12,211 bases of DNA from Glaciecola sp. UBA2563 (lineage in GTDB: Bacteria; Pseudomonadota; Gammaproteobacteria; Enterobacterales; Alteromonadaceae), in NCBI GenBank assembly GCA_002340325.1, contig DDLV01000052.1, positions 1 through 12,211 of the forward strand, written 5' to 3'. A program made the translations under genes and the position numbers. The notes beneath the pieces were generated by a model that saw only the letters and a list, made by a program, of their open reading frames with translations, was not told the DNA's origin and did no database searches. How positions within the stretch are numbered: the stretch's first letter is position 1; every line of letters begins with the position of its first letter. This document shows positions 1-7,218 of this stretch, piece after piece.

Positions 1-822
1 TACAAAGGCAAAATGTCCACGCTAGACTCCCTCGCCACACTTGCTTGCGATCAGCGTCGTTCTAAATTCTTCACCCGGGAATTAATATTCGCACTAAAAC
101 TCATGGATAAAGAAGGGTTAGAGAAATCAAAAATGGTCGGCTCTTGGGCAGGCGCAATGGGACATACGCAATTCATGCCGTCTTCATACACCAATTACGC
201 CATTGATGGTGACGGTGATGGACGCGCTGATTTATGGGAAAGTGAAAAGGATGCCTTAACCAGCGCGGCGAATTTTTTGCAGCGACTAGGCTGGAAATCA
301 GGTTTACGCTGGGGCCGTGAAGTGACATTGCCGCCGAACTTTGATTATAGTTTGGCGAATACCGGAAAGAGAACCCTCAGAGAATGGCGTTCTCTCGGTA
401 TTACACGAACGGACAACTCATCATTGGGAGCCTTGGATATAAAAGCAAAACTCATAGTGCCTTCAGGGCATAAGGGGCCGGCATTTTTGGCCTATGATAA
501 TTTTAACGTTATTAAAAGGTGGAACAACTCAGAGTTTTATGCAATTGCCGTAGGGAGGCTGGCAACTCGAATAAAAGGCGGAACGCCACTACATAAAGCA
601 TTACCTGAAGTCAGCACTTTCAGTATTGCAAACATGGCGCAAATTCAGCGCAGACTCAATAAATTGGGGTTTGATGTAGGAGGAGCAGATGGCATTATGG
701 GACCCGCAACTCGAGATGGGATCAGGAAATTTCAGGCGGCAAATGCGCTGGTTGCCGATGGATTCCCATCAAACGAAACGCTAGCATTATTAGATAAGTT
801 ATACAGCGACACAAATAGTTAA
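1..822 (+). CDS. Lytic murein transglycosylase, MltB/SLT_2 family with C-terminal peptidoglycan-binding domain (5' truncated)
   Basis: The frame is open from base 1 and begins inside the protein (YKGKMSTLDSLATLA), so the true start and the catalytic Glu, which in this family lies just before the 'YG..KG' segment, are outside the window. The ATG at 13 is internal. Family hallmarks seen are the DSLATLA segment, FFTRELIFAL, SWAGAMGHTQFMPSSY, a DGDGDGRADLW loop, and AANFLQRLGW. The last ~65 residues (from NMAQIQRRLNKLGFDVGG) form a PG_binding_1 domain with the usual 'DGIMGPATRDGIRKFQ' pattern. Members cleave the MurNAc-GlcNAc bond of peptidoglycan to give 1,6-anhydro-MurNAc ends, in the periplasm and often as lipoproteins; the N-terminus needed to check this is missing. 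It converges on phaB and ends before a strong hairpin. The family call is secure; the exact paralogue is not. Confidence 0.93.
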   Translation, partial: YKGKMSTLDSLATLACDQRRSKFFTRELIFALKLMDKEGLEKSKMVGSWAGAMGHTQFMPSSYTNYAIDGDGDGRADLWESEKDALTSAANFLQRLGWKSGLRWGREVTLPPNFDYSLANTGKRTLREWRSLGITRTDNSSLGALDIKAKLIVPSGHKGPAFLAYDNFNVIKRWNNSEFYAIAVGRLATRIKGGTPLHKALPEVSTFSIANMAQIQRRLNKLGFDVGGADGIMGPATRDGIRKFQAANALVADGFPSNETLALLDKLYSDTNS

Positions 823-867
823 GCGTTTGCTATTTCTAAAACAAACATAGGCGCCAGCTAGCCAAAA

Positions 868-894
868 AGAAAAAGCCCATAATGGGCTTTTTCT
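868..894. terminator. Bidirectional intrinsic terminator between convergent genes
   Basis: This is a perfect 13-bp inverted repeat around a single central base (868-880 and 882-894). The core GCCCA/TGGGC is flanked by A5 on one side and T5 on the other, so the transcript from either strand gives a GC stem followed by a U run. It lies 45 nt after the transglycosylase stop and 63 nt beyond the phaB stop on the opposite strand, where a shared terminator is expected. Confidence 0.9.
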
Positions 895-957
895 ATGCGT
901 GTGTTCCTATTTCTTATCGAATTGTTCTCCTTGCAGAGATTTTCGATAAAAAACGCT

Positions 958-1680
958 TTAATACATGTGTTGACCACCGTTGATAGAAATAGTCGAACCA
1001 GTGATAAAGCTAGATTCATCATCAATTAAAAACATACAGCTATTTGCGATATCTTCAGGGCGACCTAGTCTTCCTACAGGGATAGTGCCAATGATTTTTT
1101 TCAATACATCTTCTGGAACAGCGCGCACCATATCAGTATCAACATAACCTGGTGCAATCGCGTTAACAGTAATACCTTTCGCTGCATTCTCAAGCGCTAG
1201 TGCTTTAGTAAAACCATGAATACCTGATTTAGCTGCTGCATAGTTAACTTGACCATATTGACCTGCTTGTCCATTAACTGAGCCTACATTTACGATACGG
1301 CCAAAGCCTCTTTCTCGCATTCCTTCGATGACTGCTTTACAAGTATTGAAACAAGAAGCCAAGTTAGTCTGAATAACCGCATCCCACTTTTCGAAACTCA
1401 TTCTATGCATGGTTCCGTCTCTTGTGATACCGGCATTGTTGATCAAAACTTCTACAGGCCCAATAGTCTCTTCAATTTGCTTGACTGCTGCTTGCACAGC
1501 ATCAAAATCTGAAACGTCAAACTTTACTGCTGCTATACCTGTGCGCTCGGTAAAAGCAGCCGCAGCAGCATCGTTACCACCGTAATTCGCTACTGGTGTA
1601 TAGCCTTTTTCTTTAAGTGTTGTACAGATGGCTTCGCCTATCCCTCTAGTACCGCCGGTTACTAATGCTACTCTTGACAT
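958..1680 (-). CDS. phaB: Acetoacetyl-CoA reductase (PhaB-type short-chain dehydrogenase)
   Basis: This 240-residue classical SDR has the Rossmann glycine motif TGGTRGIG (8-15), NNAG (81-84), Asn106, and the Ser134/Tyr147/Lys151 catalytic set (YAAAK). PhaB-like rather than generic FabG features are the INNAGITRDGTMHRM and VNGQAGQYGQVNY segments, the APGYVDTDMV stretch and the GGQHM ending. PhaB reduces acetoacetyl-CoA to (R)-3-hydroxybutyryl-CoA, usually with NADPH, for polyhydroxybutyrate synthesis in the cytoplasm. The ATG at 1680 is preceded on the minus strand by AGGAAG at good spacing. A phaA thiolase, phaC synthase or phasin is not adjacent, so the gene stands alone here. FabG is the main alternative; the signature segments favour PhaB. 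Confidence 0.9.
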   Translation of the reverse strand: MSRVALVTGGTRGIGEAICTTLKEKGYTPVANYGGNDAAAAAFTERTGIAAVKFDVSDFDAVQAAVKQIEETIGPVEVLINNAGITRDGTMHRMSFEKWDAVIQTNLASCFNTCKAVIEGMRERGFGRIVNVGSVNGQAGQYGQVNYAAAKSGIHGFTKALALENAAKGITVNAIAPGYVDTDMVRAVPEDVLKKIIGTIPVGRLGRPEDIANSCMFLIDDESSFITGSTISINGGQHMY

Positions 1681-1745
1681 GAGAAAACTTCCTATAATGT
1701 TTGAATTATTACTCGTAAAAATGAACGACTATCTAAGTGAGTACT

Positions 1746-1774
1746 TTTATATACCCTTAAATTCAAAGAGTTAA
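1746..1774 (-). promoter_or_regulatory. Candidate sigma70 promoter of phaB
   Basis: Read on the minus strand there is TTAACT (plus 1769-1774), a 17-nt spacer, and TATAAA (plus 1746-1751), matching TTGACA/TATAAT at 4/6 and 5/6. The -10 lies about 65 nt upstream of the phaB ATG. The rest of the 164-bp waaA-phaB gap also holds a short dyad (TACAT-TTA-ATGTA, near 1796-1808) that could be an operator. Prediction by eye only. Confidence 0.5.
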
Positions 1775-1836
1775 TTCTACTTTAGTTGGACTGTTTACAT
1801 TTAATGTACAAATGCATGACTGAGAACAACTTTTTG

Positions 1837-1854
1837 TCGAAATTTTAATTTCGA
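1837..1854. repeat. Perfect 8-bp dyad overlapping the waaA stop codon
   Basis: TCGAAATT-TT-AATTTCGA is a perfect inverted repeat spanning the last codons and the stop of waaA. On the minus strand it is followed by CAAAAAG rather than a U run, so it is not a classical terminator for waaA, though it could be a 3'-end hairpin. It shares the TCGAAA-N6-TTTCGA skeleton with a second dyad at 11978-11995. Confidence 0.55.
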
Positions 1855-3164
1855 AGTAACTGCAGTTCTTCAAACGTTTGCTCAACTGCCCCTGCGTTTG
1901 AAGTAAGTAAGTTTGATCCTGATAGCCCCTTACTTTTTGCTAATTCACTGTCTGCGGCGAGAAGTTGAAAAGTACTGGTCATTTGTTCCGGCGTCTCACA
2001 AATCGTCAACGCGCCTGATGTTTCGAGCAGTTTACAGATTTCAGGATTATTAAAAATACTCGGCCCCATTGCCATTGGCTTGGAATAGAGCGCGCATTCG
2101 AGCGCATTATGTCCACCTTTTTCTGCAAAGCTACCACCAATAAAGGCGTAATCGCAAAGCGAATAACAGGCTTTTAACCACCCCATAGCATCAATAACCC
2201 ATATTTCGCATTGCATAAATTGACCTGACAACGCTTCACTGAACTTGCCCACTGAATAACCAGTTGCTTTACAAAGTGCATAGACGTCATCAAAACGGTG
2301 TGGATGCCTAGGTACAATGAGTAACGTTAATTTACCGTTTTCTCGTCGTAAACTTGAAAATGTATCAAGCAAAAGCTGCTCTTCAGGATCATGGGTACTT
2401 GCCCCTAAAAGAATTTGATACTGATTAACCTCTACGTATTTTGACAGTTCGTTTGCCTTATCGACGTCTGAATCACTTGCTTTCAAATCAAACTTGATAT
2501 TATTGGTCAGGCGTAACCTTGCGCGATAAACACCTATTAGAAGAAAATTATCAAATGACAACGGACTTTGCGCGCAGATGACGTCAAACTTTCTAAGTGT
2601 ATGTTTATAAAGACCACGTAACCTTATGTAAGTAGGTAATGATTTACTGCTTATGCGGCCATTAATAAGCAATAATGCAATCTTCTTCTTGAAGGCTTTG
2701 TGAATCAAGTTCGGCCAAAATTCAACTTCAGTGATGACCAATACTTTGGGAGAAAGATGATTCAAAAACCGACTAATGATGATGGGGATATCAAATGGCA
2801 AAAAGCAATGCTGAACGCTTTTTTTAAATAGCTTTTTTGCCAACACAGCACCCGTAATAGAGGTCGTAGAAATCGTGATTTGTAATGTGTTGTCTTCGGA
2901 CATAAGTTTGTCAATTAGCGGAGCCGCAACATTGACTTCCCCTACCGATGCGCAGTGAAAAAGCATATCGGTCTTTGCGACTTCCTTTGGGATTAAACCA
3001 AACCGTTCGAAAACGCTTCTTCCTGTTAATTCTGGCTCATTTGCATTTTTGAAAATTTTTTTTCGCAAGAAAAATAAAATAATAGGCAAAAATACTATGA
3101 GCAGAGCAGTATAGCTCCACAAAAAGAGTATGTGGTACCAAGGATATCTAATGTTTACAGTCAT
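1845..3164 (-). CDS. waaA: 3-deoxy-D-manno-octulosonic acid (Kdo) transferase
   Basis: WaaA (KdtA) transfers Kdo from CMP-Kdo to lipid IVA at the cytoplasmic face of the inner membrane, starting the LPS core. From the ATG at 3164 the protein has 439 residues, close to the ~425 of the E. coli enzyme. Seen in order: an N-terminal hydrophobic anchor (WYHILFLWSYTALLIVFLP), ERFG (its Glu aligns by pattern with the catalytic base region described for Aquifex WaaA), HCASVGEV, TISTTSITG, LPFD, ITEVEFWPNLI, NGRISSKS, then the C-terminal GT-B lobe with GASTHDPEE, PRHPHRF and GGSFAEKGGHNALE. A TTG at 3197 in the same frame would add 11 residues. Neither start has a good Shine-Dalgarno, and the ATG is preferred because it sits just before the membrane anchor. 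Its start region is divergent and nearly abutting with the sigma54-type regulator. Confidence 0.95.
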   Translation of the reverse strand: MTVNIRYPWYHILFLWSYTALLIVFLPIILFFLRKKIFKNANEPELTGRSVFERFGLIPKEVAKTDMLFHCASVGEVNVAAPLIDKLMSEDNTLQITISTTSITGAVLAKKLFKKSVQHCFLPFDIPIIISRFLNHLSPKVLVITEVEFWPNLIHKAFKKKIALLLINGRISSKSLPTYIRLRGLYKHTLRKFDVICAQSPLSFDNFLLIGVYRARLRLTNNIKFDLKASDSDVDKANELSKYVEVNQYQILLGASTHDPEEQLLLDTFSSLRRENGKLTLLIVPRHPHRFDDVYALCKATGYSVGKFSEALSGQFMQCEIWVIDAMGWLKACYSLCDYAFIGGSFAEKGGHNALECALYSKPMAMGPSIFNNPEICKLLETSGALTICETPEQMTSTFQLLAADSELAKSKGLSGSNLLTSNAGAVEQTFEELQLLRN

Positions 3165-3234
3165 AAATAAATCAATAGGTTTGCCGATACACAACAAATG
3201 AGTAAGGTATTATTAACGTGATTAAGTCTTCAAC

Positions 3235-6198
3235 ATGTCGCCGATGATTGACGCTAAACGCACCATGCTAGTTCTACTTCGTGAGCTCGTTGGTTGCAAC
3301 ATAGTTCGGATGCAAAGCGGCAATGAATGCATTTTCGATAAGATAACGTGTAGCCCTATCAACGAAGAACAAGTTGATTCGCTAATTGGCTCATCCAATA
3401 ACACGACAACCAAGCGTTCAGACTCGTTTGATAGTTTAGATCTTGAATTTACACTTTTCCATCACAGATATGCGCAAATCGCTATTGTACGACAAGACGA
3501 TAGAACTGCGTCTAATGATAACTCTAATCGCAAGAAAGTGTCTTCATTACAACAACGCTTCATCGAAGTGACACTAGATCTTTTTTGCGATAGCACATTT
3601 GAAAAATGGTTTATTTCATTCGTGCAGGGAAAAAACAACCAGTGTGCAAACGTGTCAAAAATGAAATTAGCCTTGTCTACCATCGTGCAAAGCTATGTCA
3701 TTTTTAACGATTATCAAAAATACACGGAAGATAGTTTAACAAATCTTCACAGCCGTACAGCATTACAATCGATTGTTGACGCAAATATCAAAAATGGCGA
3801 CATTGCGTTATGCATGATCCATTGTCAAGATTTTCAAGGTGTAAATCGTAAATTCGGACAGGCACAAGGTGATGTGGTTCTTAATGAAATCGCACAAATA
3901 ATCGATCGAAACACAAGAGATGATGATGTTACATGTCGGTTTGGAGGCGCCCTTTTTGGTGTCGCTATGCACTTAGAAAATCTAAAGGATTGTCAAACCA
4001 TCACCAGTAACCTTCATCTCGCGCTTCAATCGAAGACGTTTTTAGACAATGCATTGCGACTTAGATTTAATATTGGTGCTGCATTACTCAGCCCTACTGC
4101 GTTAACAACCGATGACCATTCCCCATCTAGTGTGCTTATTGCGCGCGCGGAACAAGGACTTAGAGCAGCGCAAGCGGCAGATACCCCATCATTTGTGATT
4201 TGGGAACAAGGGAAGTTTTTACATGATGAGCAAGAATTTAATCATCTAGGCGGCATCTTTACGCCTGACAACGTTACCAATTATAGAAATATGTTACTGC
4301 TTTGGGACATATCATCCGTCATCGCAGATGAACATTCATTCGACAATTTAGTATCTAATGTAATAGAACGCCTTGCATATACATTTGAATTTAGTTTTGC
4401 GGGTGTGTTCTCGTCAGATTTGAATAATCACCACAACATTACTGTAAACACTGACGACATAGATAACATTAAAAAAGTACAGGTAAAATCGCTGTCGTTT
4501 TGCAATGAGCTTATAGAAGCAAAAACAAAAGCTGATGAATCAAAAAAGCCGATAGAACACCAAATTGGCGATATGCGATGTTTGTTGATACCTCTCGGCA
4601 CCCAGCTCGATGAATGCTTTTTTATAATGGGGAAAGAACAAAAATTTGATTTAACGAGAGACTCTATTTTATTGTTTGCTGGTTTTGCACGCCAAATCGG
4701 TAAAGCGTTAAACCGAAGTCTTCTGGAAGAGCAGCTAAACCGAAAATTAGAAGCTGAAAATGCCAACTTGGTGAAAGAACTCAATGAATTAAAGTTGGGT
4801 TTGAAATCAAACGCGTTAATTTACAAATCAGATGCCATGCAACACCTCCTGAAACAGACCAAGCGCGCTGCGCAAACTGACACGACTGTACTCATTACAG
4901 GGGAGAGTGGCACGGGCAAAGAGAAACTCATCCATGCATTGCACAGTCTAAGCAATAGAAACCATAAACCCCCGATTATTGTTGATTGTGGTTCGATACC
5001 TGAAACGCTTATCGAATCAGAGCTATTCGGGCACGTAAAAGGCGCTTTCACAGGTGCAAGCAAAGACAAAAAAGGTAAAATTCTAGCCGCTGATGGTGGC
5101 GTCTTGGTGCTTGATGAAATCGGCGAACTACCGCTTTTAATGCAGCCAAAACTACTGCGATTCGTGCAAGAAAAGCACTTTACGCCTATTGGAAGTACAA
5201 AGCCAATTTCGGTGGATGTTAAAATCGTCGCTGTTACAAACAGGAATTTACTAGATGAAGCGGAAAGAGGAAACTTTAGGAAAGATTTGTACTATCGGTT
5301 GAATGTCATCACGCTAAACAACCCACCGCTGCGAGAACGAACAAGCGACATTGAAATATTATCCAAACACTTTGTCAAAAAATTCTGCCATCAATATGAA
5401 CTAACAAACAGGTATTTATCCGATATAACCATTGAAAGTATGAAAGACTACCTCTGGCCAGGAAATATCAGGCAGCTTGAAAACCGTATAATGCAGGCGT
5501 GTTTACTCAGTCAAAATGAAGAGATCACCTTGAGCGAACTAAACCTTGATCCCGCTGAAAAGTTGAAGTCGCATGAGATAAACAATATTCAACAAAACCC
5601 GTCTACAGGCAACTTAGACATATCTTCGACAAATTCCGATGTTCGCAGCGTTAAAGAAGCTCTCTATATTACAAATATCGAAAAAGTAACGCTTGCCGCA
5701 GATGCAATTAAAACCAATATCGAAGACAGTAAAACCGCAAATAGCCTGGATGTACCAGCAGAGCAATGGAATATAGCGTTGGAAGCCGCATTGCTAGAAT
5801 TTGTTTCTGAAATTGAAGAATCACTTACCCATCATAATTTGAATATTGGTGACACAATTGAAGCATATATATTTAAAGAACTGGTATCGGGCTCAAAGAC
5901 AAATAAGCAAATTGCTGAAAAACTCAATATTCCTATCAGTACAGCCAGGCGCAAAACTAATAAACATCAAAAAACGCGAATACCTTCTACACTGCCTCAA
6001 TCATGGCAAGAAATTGTTAGATTACTTGACATAATCACGCAAAGCAATATGCATATCAAAGAGCCTCTTGCAAAGATTAAACATATCGTTGTCAAAGCTG
6101 TTTTGGAAAAAATTCAATCCAACATGACGCGTGCAGCTTCTCTGATCGGCGTAAGTGAGCCTACCTTGTATAAATTTAAGAAAACGATGAACGTTTAA
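3235..6198 (+). CDS. Sigma54-dependent transcriptional activator with degenerate GGDEF (intact RxxD) and GAF-like sensor region, tandem C-terminal HTHs
   Basis: This 987-residue protein begins with an unrecognised N-terminal region (1-160). A GGDEF fold follows (~162-325), starting at the typical DSLTNLHSR. Its active-site loop reads RFGGALF (235-241), so the metal/catalytic acids are gone, but R228-x-x-D231 sits exactly nine residues before the first Gly, the spacing of the PleD I-site. Then come a GAF-like region (~345-490) and a short coiled coil (~497-522). The AAA+ sigma54-interaction domain has Walker A GESGTGKE (556-563), GAFTGA (603-608), Walker B VLVLDEIGE, Arg682/Arg688 in the finger region and WPGNIRQLEN. 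After a polar linker (~772-840) are two HTH-like segments (~887-910, ~962-985), the last Fis-like. GAFTGA predicts activation of sigma54 RNA polymerase. ATG 3235 is the first possible start in frame (stop at 3223), with no clear Shine-Dalgarno. Target genes and ligand are not visible here; c-di-GMP is inferred. Confidence 0.88.
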   Translation: MSPMIDAKRTMLVLLRELVGCNIVRMQSGNECIFDKITCSPINEEQVDSLIGSSNNTTTKRSDSFDSLDLEFTLFHHRYAQIAIVRQDDRTASNDNSNRKKVSSLQQRFIEVTLDLFCDSTFEKWFISFVQGKNNQCANVSKMKLALSTIVQSYVIFNDYQKYTEDSLTNLHSRTALQSIVDANIKNGDIALCMIHCQDFQGVNRKFGQAQGDVVLNEIAQIIDRNTRDDDVTCRFGGALFGVAMHLENLKDCQTITSNLHLALQSKTFLDNALRLRFNIGAALLSPTALTTDDHSPSSVLIARAEQGLRAAQAADTPSFVIWEQGKFLHDEQEFNHLGGIFTPDNVTNYRNMLLLWDISSVIADEHSFDNLVSNVIERLAYTFEFSFAGVFSSDLNNHHNITVNTDDIDNIKKVQVKSLSFCNELIEAKTKADESKKPIEHQIGDMRCLLIPLGTQLDECFFIMGKEQKFDLTRDSILLFAGFARQIGKALNRSLLEEQLNRKLEAENANLVKELNELKLGLKSNALIYKSDAMQHLLKQTKRAAQTDTTVLITGESGTGKEKLIHALHSLSNRNHKPPIIVDCGSIPETLIESELFGHVKGAFTGASKDKKGKILAADGGVLVLDEIGELPLLMQPKLLRFVQEKHFTPIGSTKPISVDVKIVAVTNRNLLDEAERGNFRKDLYYRLNVITLNNPPLRERTSDIEILSKHFVKKFCHQYELTNRYLSDITIESMKDYLWPGNIRQLENRIMQACLLSQNEEITLSELNLDPAEKLKSHEINNIQQNPSTGNLDISSTNSDVRSVKEALYITNIEKVTLAADAIKTNIEDSKTANSLDVPAEQWNIALEAALLEFVSEIEESLTHHNLNIGDTIEAYIFKELVSGSKTNKQIAEKLNIPISTARRKTNKHQKTRIPSTLPQSWQEIVRLLDIITQSNMHIKEPLAKIKHIVVKAVLEKIQSNMTRAASLIGVSEPTLYKFKKTMNV

Positions 6199-6343
6199 AA
6201 AGTTTCTTTTCACAATCTCCAATTATAATTAATCAACTTTTTTGCATCTATATGCCACGAATGGCTGCACACCGTATATACTTTTAATGTTCCAAGTACG
6301 CATTTGGAAGGTTGCCTGATCATCATGGCGATGACTGACTAGA

Positions 6344-6390
6344 ACGTGTACGTATTTGTATTGCGATTTGTACAGCAAATACAAACACGT
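6344..6390. promoter_or_regulatory. Dyad and repeat cluster upstream of parA-like gene (possible operator)
   Basis: The 230-bp gap 6199-6428 has no gene. Its structured part is an interrupted inverted repeat: TTTGTATTGC (6355-6364) pairs with GCAAATACAAA (6375-6385) with one bulged base, and an outer ACGTGT (6344-6349) pairs with ACACGT (6385-6390). The 10-nt loop carries a second ATTTGTA (6366-6372) repeating the one at 6354-6360 exactly 12 nt away. The cluster ends 38 nt before the ParA start codon, where an operator or 5'-UTR hairpin would sit. No convincing -35/-10 pair was found. Confidence 0.4.
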
Positions 6391-6428
6391 CCTCATAATA
6401 AGAAAATTACAAAAAAAGGAAAAAATAC

Positions 6429-7202
6429 ATGAAATGGGTCGTGTTTAATCAAAAAGGTGGTGTTGGAAAGTCTACAATTTGCACTAACTTGGCAGCTATG
6501 GGAGCAATAGAGGGTAAAAAGTCACTACTCGTTGATTTAGATGCTCAAGGTAATAGCACCTATTATGCTGGTTGTGAGTTAAACGATGAGAATCCAAATG
6601 TCGCCGGTATGTTTAAACAGGTGGCTGGATGGTTCAACAAGAATCAAGGGCCGGATAGTTTCATTAGTCCAAGTGTTGTAGACAGTTTAAGTGTTATGCC
6701 TTCTTCAAAAGAGCTCGCAACGATAGAAAGAGAGCTAGAGACGCGCTACAAGATGTTTAAACTGCGAGATGCACTACAAACTATCGAAAAAGAATATGAT
6801 GATATTTGGATAGATACGCCACCAAATTTTAACTTTTATACAAAAGCAGCCTTAATTGCCGCAGATGCCTTTATAGTGCCGGTTGATTGTGATGATTTTT
6901 CAGTACAAGCTGTCACTCGGCTTCTGGATAATGTGATGGAAATAAAAACAGACCATAACCCTAATTTAACATTTGTGGGTATCGTCATTAATCAATATAC
7001 GAGTCAAGCCAAGTACCCGAAGCGTTTAATTGAGCAACTAAAAGAAAAGGAATTGCCACTATTTGATACCTTTATCAATAGTGCTATTAAAGTAAAGGAA
7101 TCTCACGCAGAACAACGTCCGTTAGTACTTGGTTATCCTAGTCACAAAGTCAGTAATCAATTCAAAGCACTTCACAATGAAATAATGGAGTGTGTAGAGT
7201 AA
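6429..7202 (+). CDS. Orphan ParA-family (Soj/MinD-like) P-loop ATPase
   Basis: This 257-residue ParA-type ATPase opens with the deviant Walker A motif KGGVGKST (9-16; signature Lys9 and Lys14). It also has Walker A' VDLDAQGNS (35-43) and a Walker B/switch segment DDIWIDTPPN (124-133), followed by the hydrophobic VPVDCDDFSVQA stretch typical of ParA/Soj. Such ATPases dimerise with ATP, often bind DNA nonspecifically, and position DNA or protein cargo. AAGGAA ends about 7 nt before the ATG and supports the start. No parB-like gene lies next to it: the downstream gene is convergent after a 16-bp gap, and the upstream one is a regulator. It lacks the extended N-terminal HTH of plasmid type Ia ParA. 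Cargo is unknown. The family call is very secure; a role in chromosome or plasmid partition is not. Confidence 0.93.
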   Translation: MKWVVFNQKGGVGKSTICTNLAAMGAIEGKKSLLVDLDAQGNSTYYAGCELNDENPNVAGMFKQVAGWFNKNQGPDSFISPSVVDSLSVMPSSKELATIERELETRYKMFKLRDALQTIEKEYDDIWIDTPPNFNFYTKAALIAADAFIVPVDCDDFSVQAVTRLLDNVMEIKTDHNPNLTFVGIVINQYTSQAKYPKRLIEQLKEKELPLFDTFINSAIKVKESHAEQRPLVLGYPSHKVSNQFKALHNEIMECVE

Positions 7203-7218
7203 TCGCTCAAATATACCA

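Noticed and set aside
1837..1854. Intrinsic terminator for waaA
   Set aside because: The hairpin is followed by CAAAAAG on the transcript strand, not a U run, and the stem is AT-rich.
3165..3234. Sigma54 (-24/-12) promoter in the waaA/regulator gap
   Set aside because: No GG-N10-GC pattern with reasonable TGGCAC/TTGCA context found by eye on either strand.
4428..5069. Minus-strand open frames opposite the sigma54 activator
   Set aside because: Antisense shadows of the GAF/AAA+ coding region; no signals or family resemblance.
6429..7202. Plasmid or integrated-element partition locus
   Set aside because: ParA alone, with no parB, rep, integrase, tRNA or att repeats nearby; neighbours look like stable chromosomal genes.
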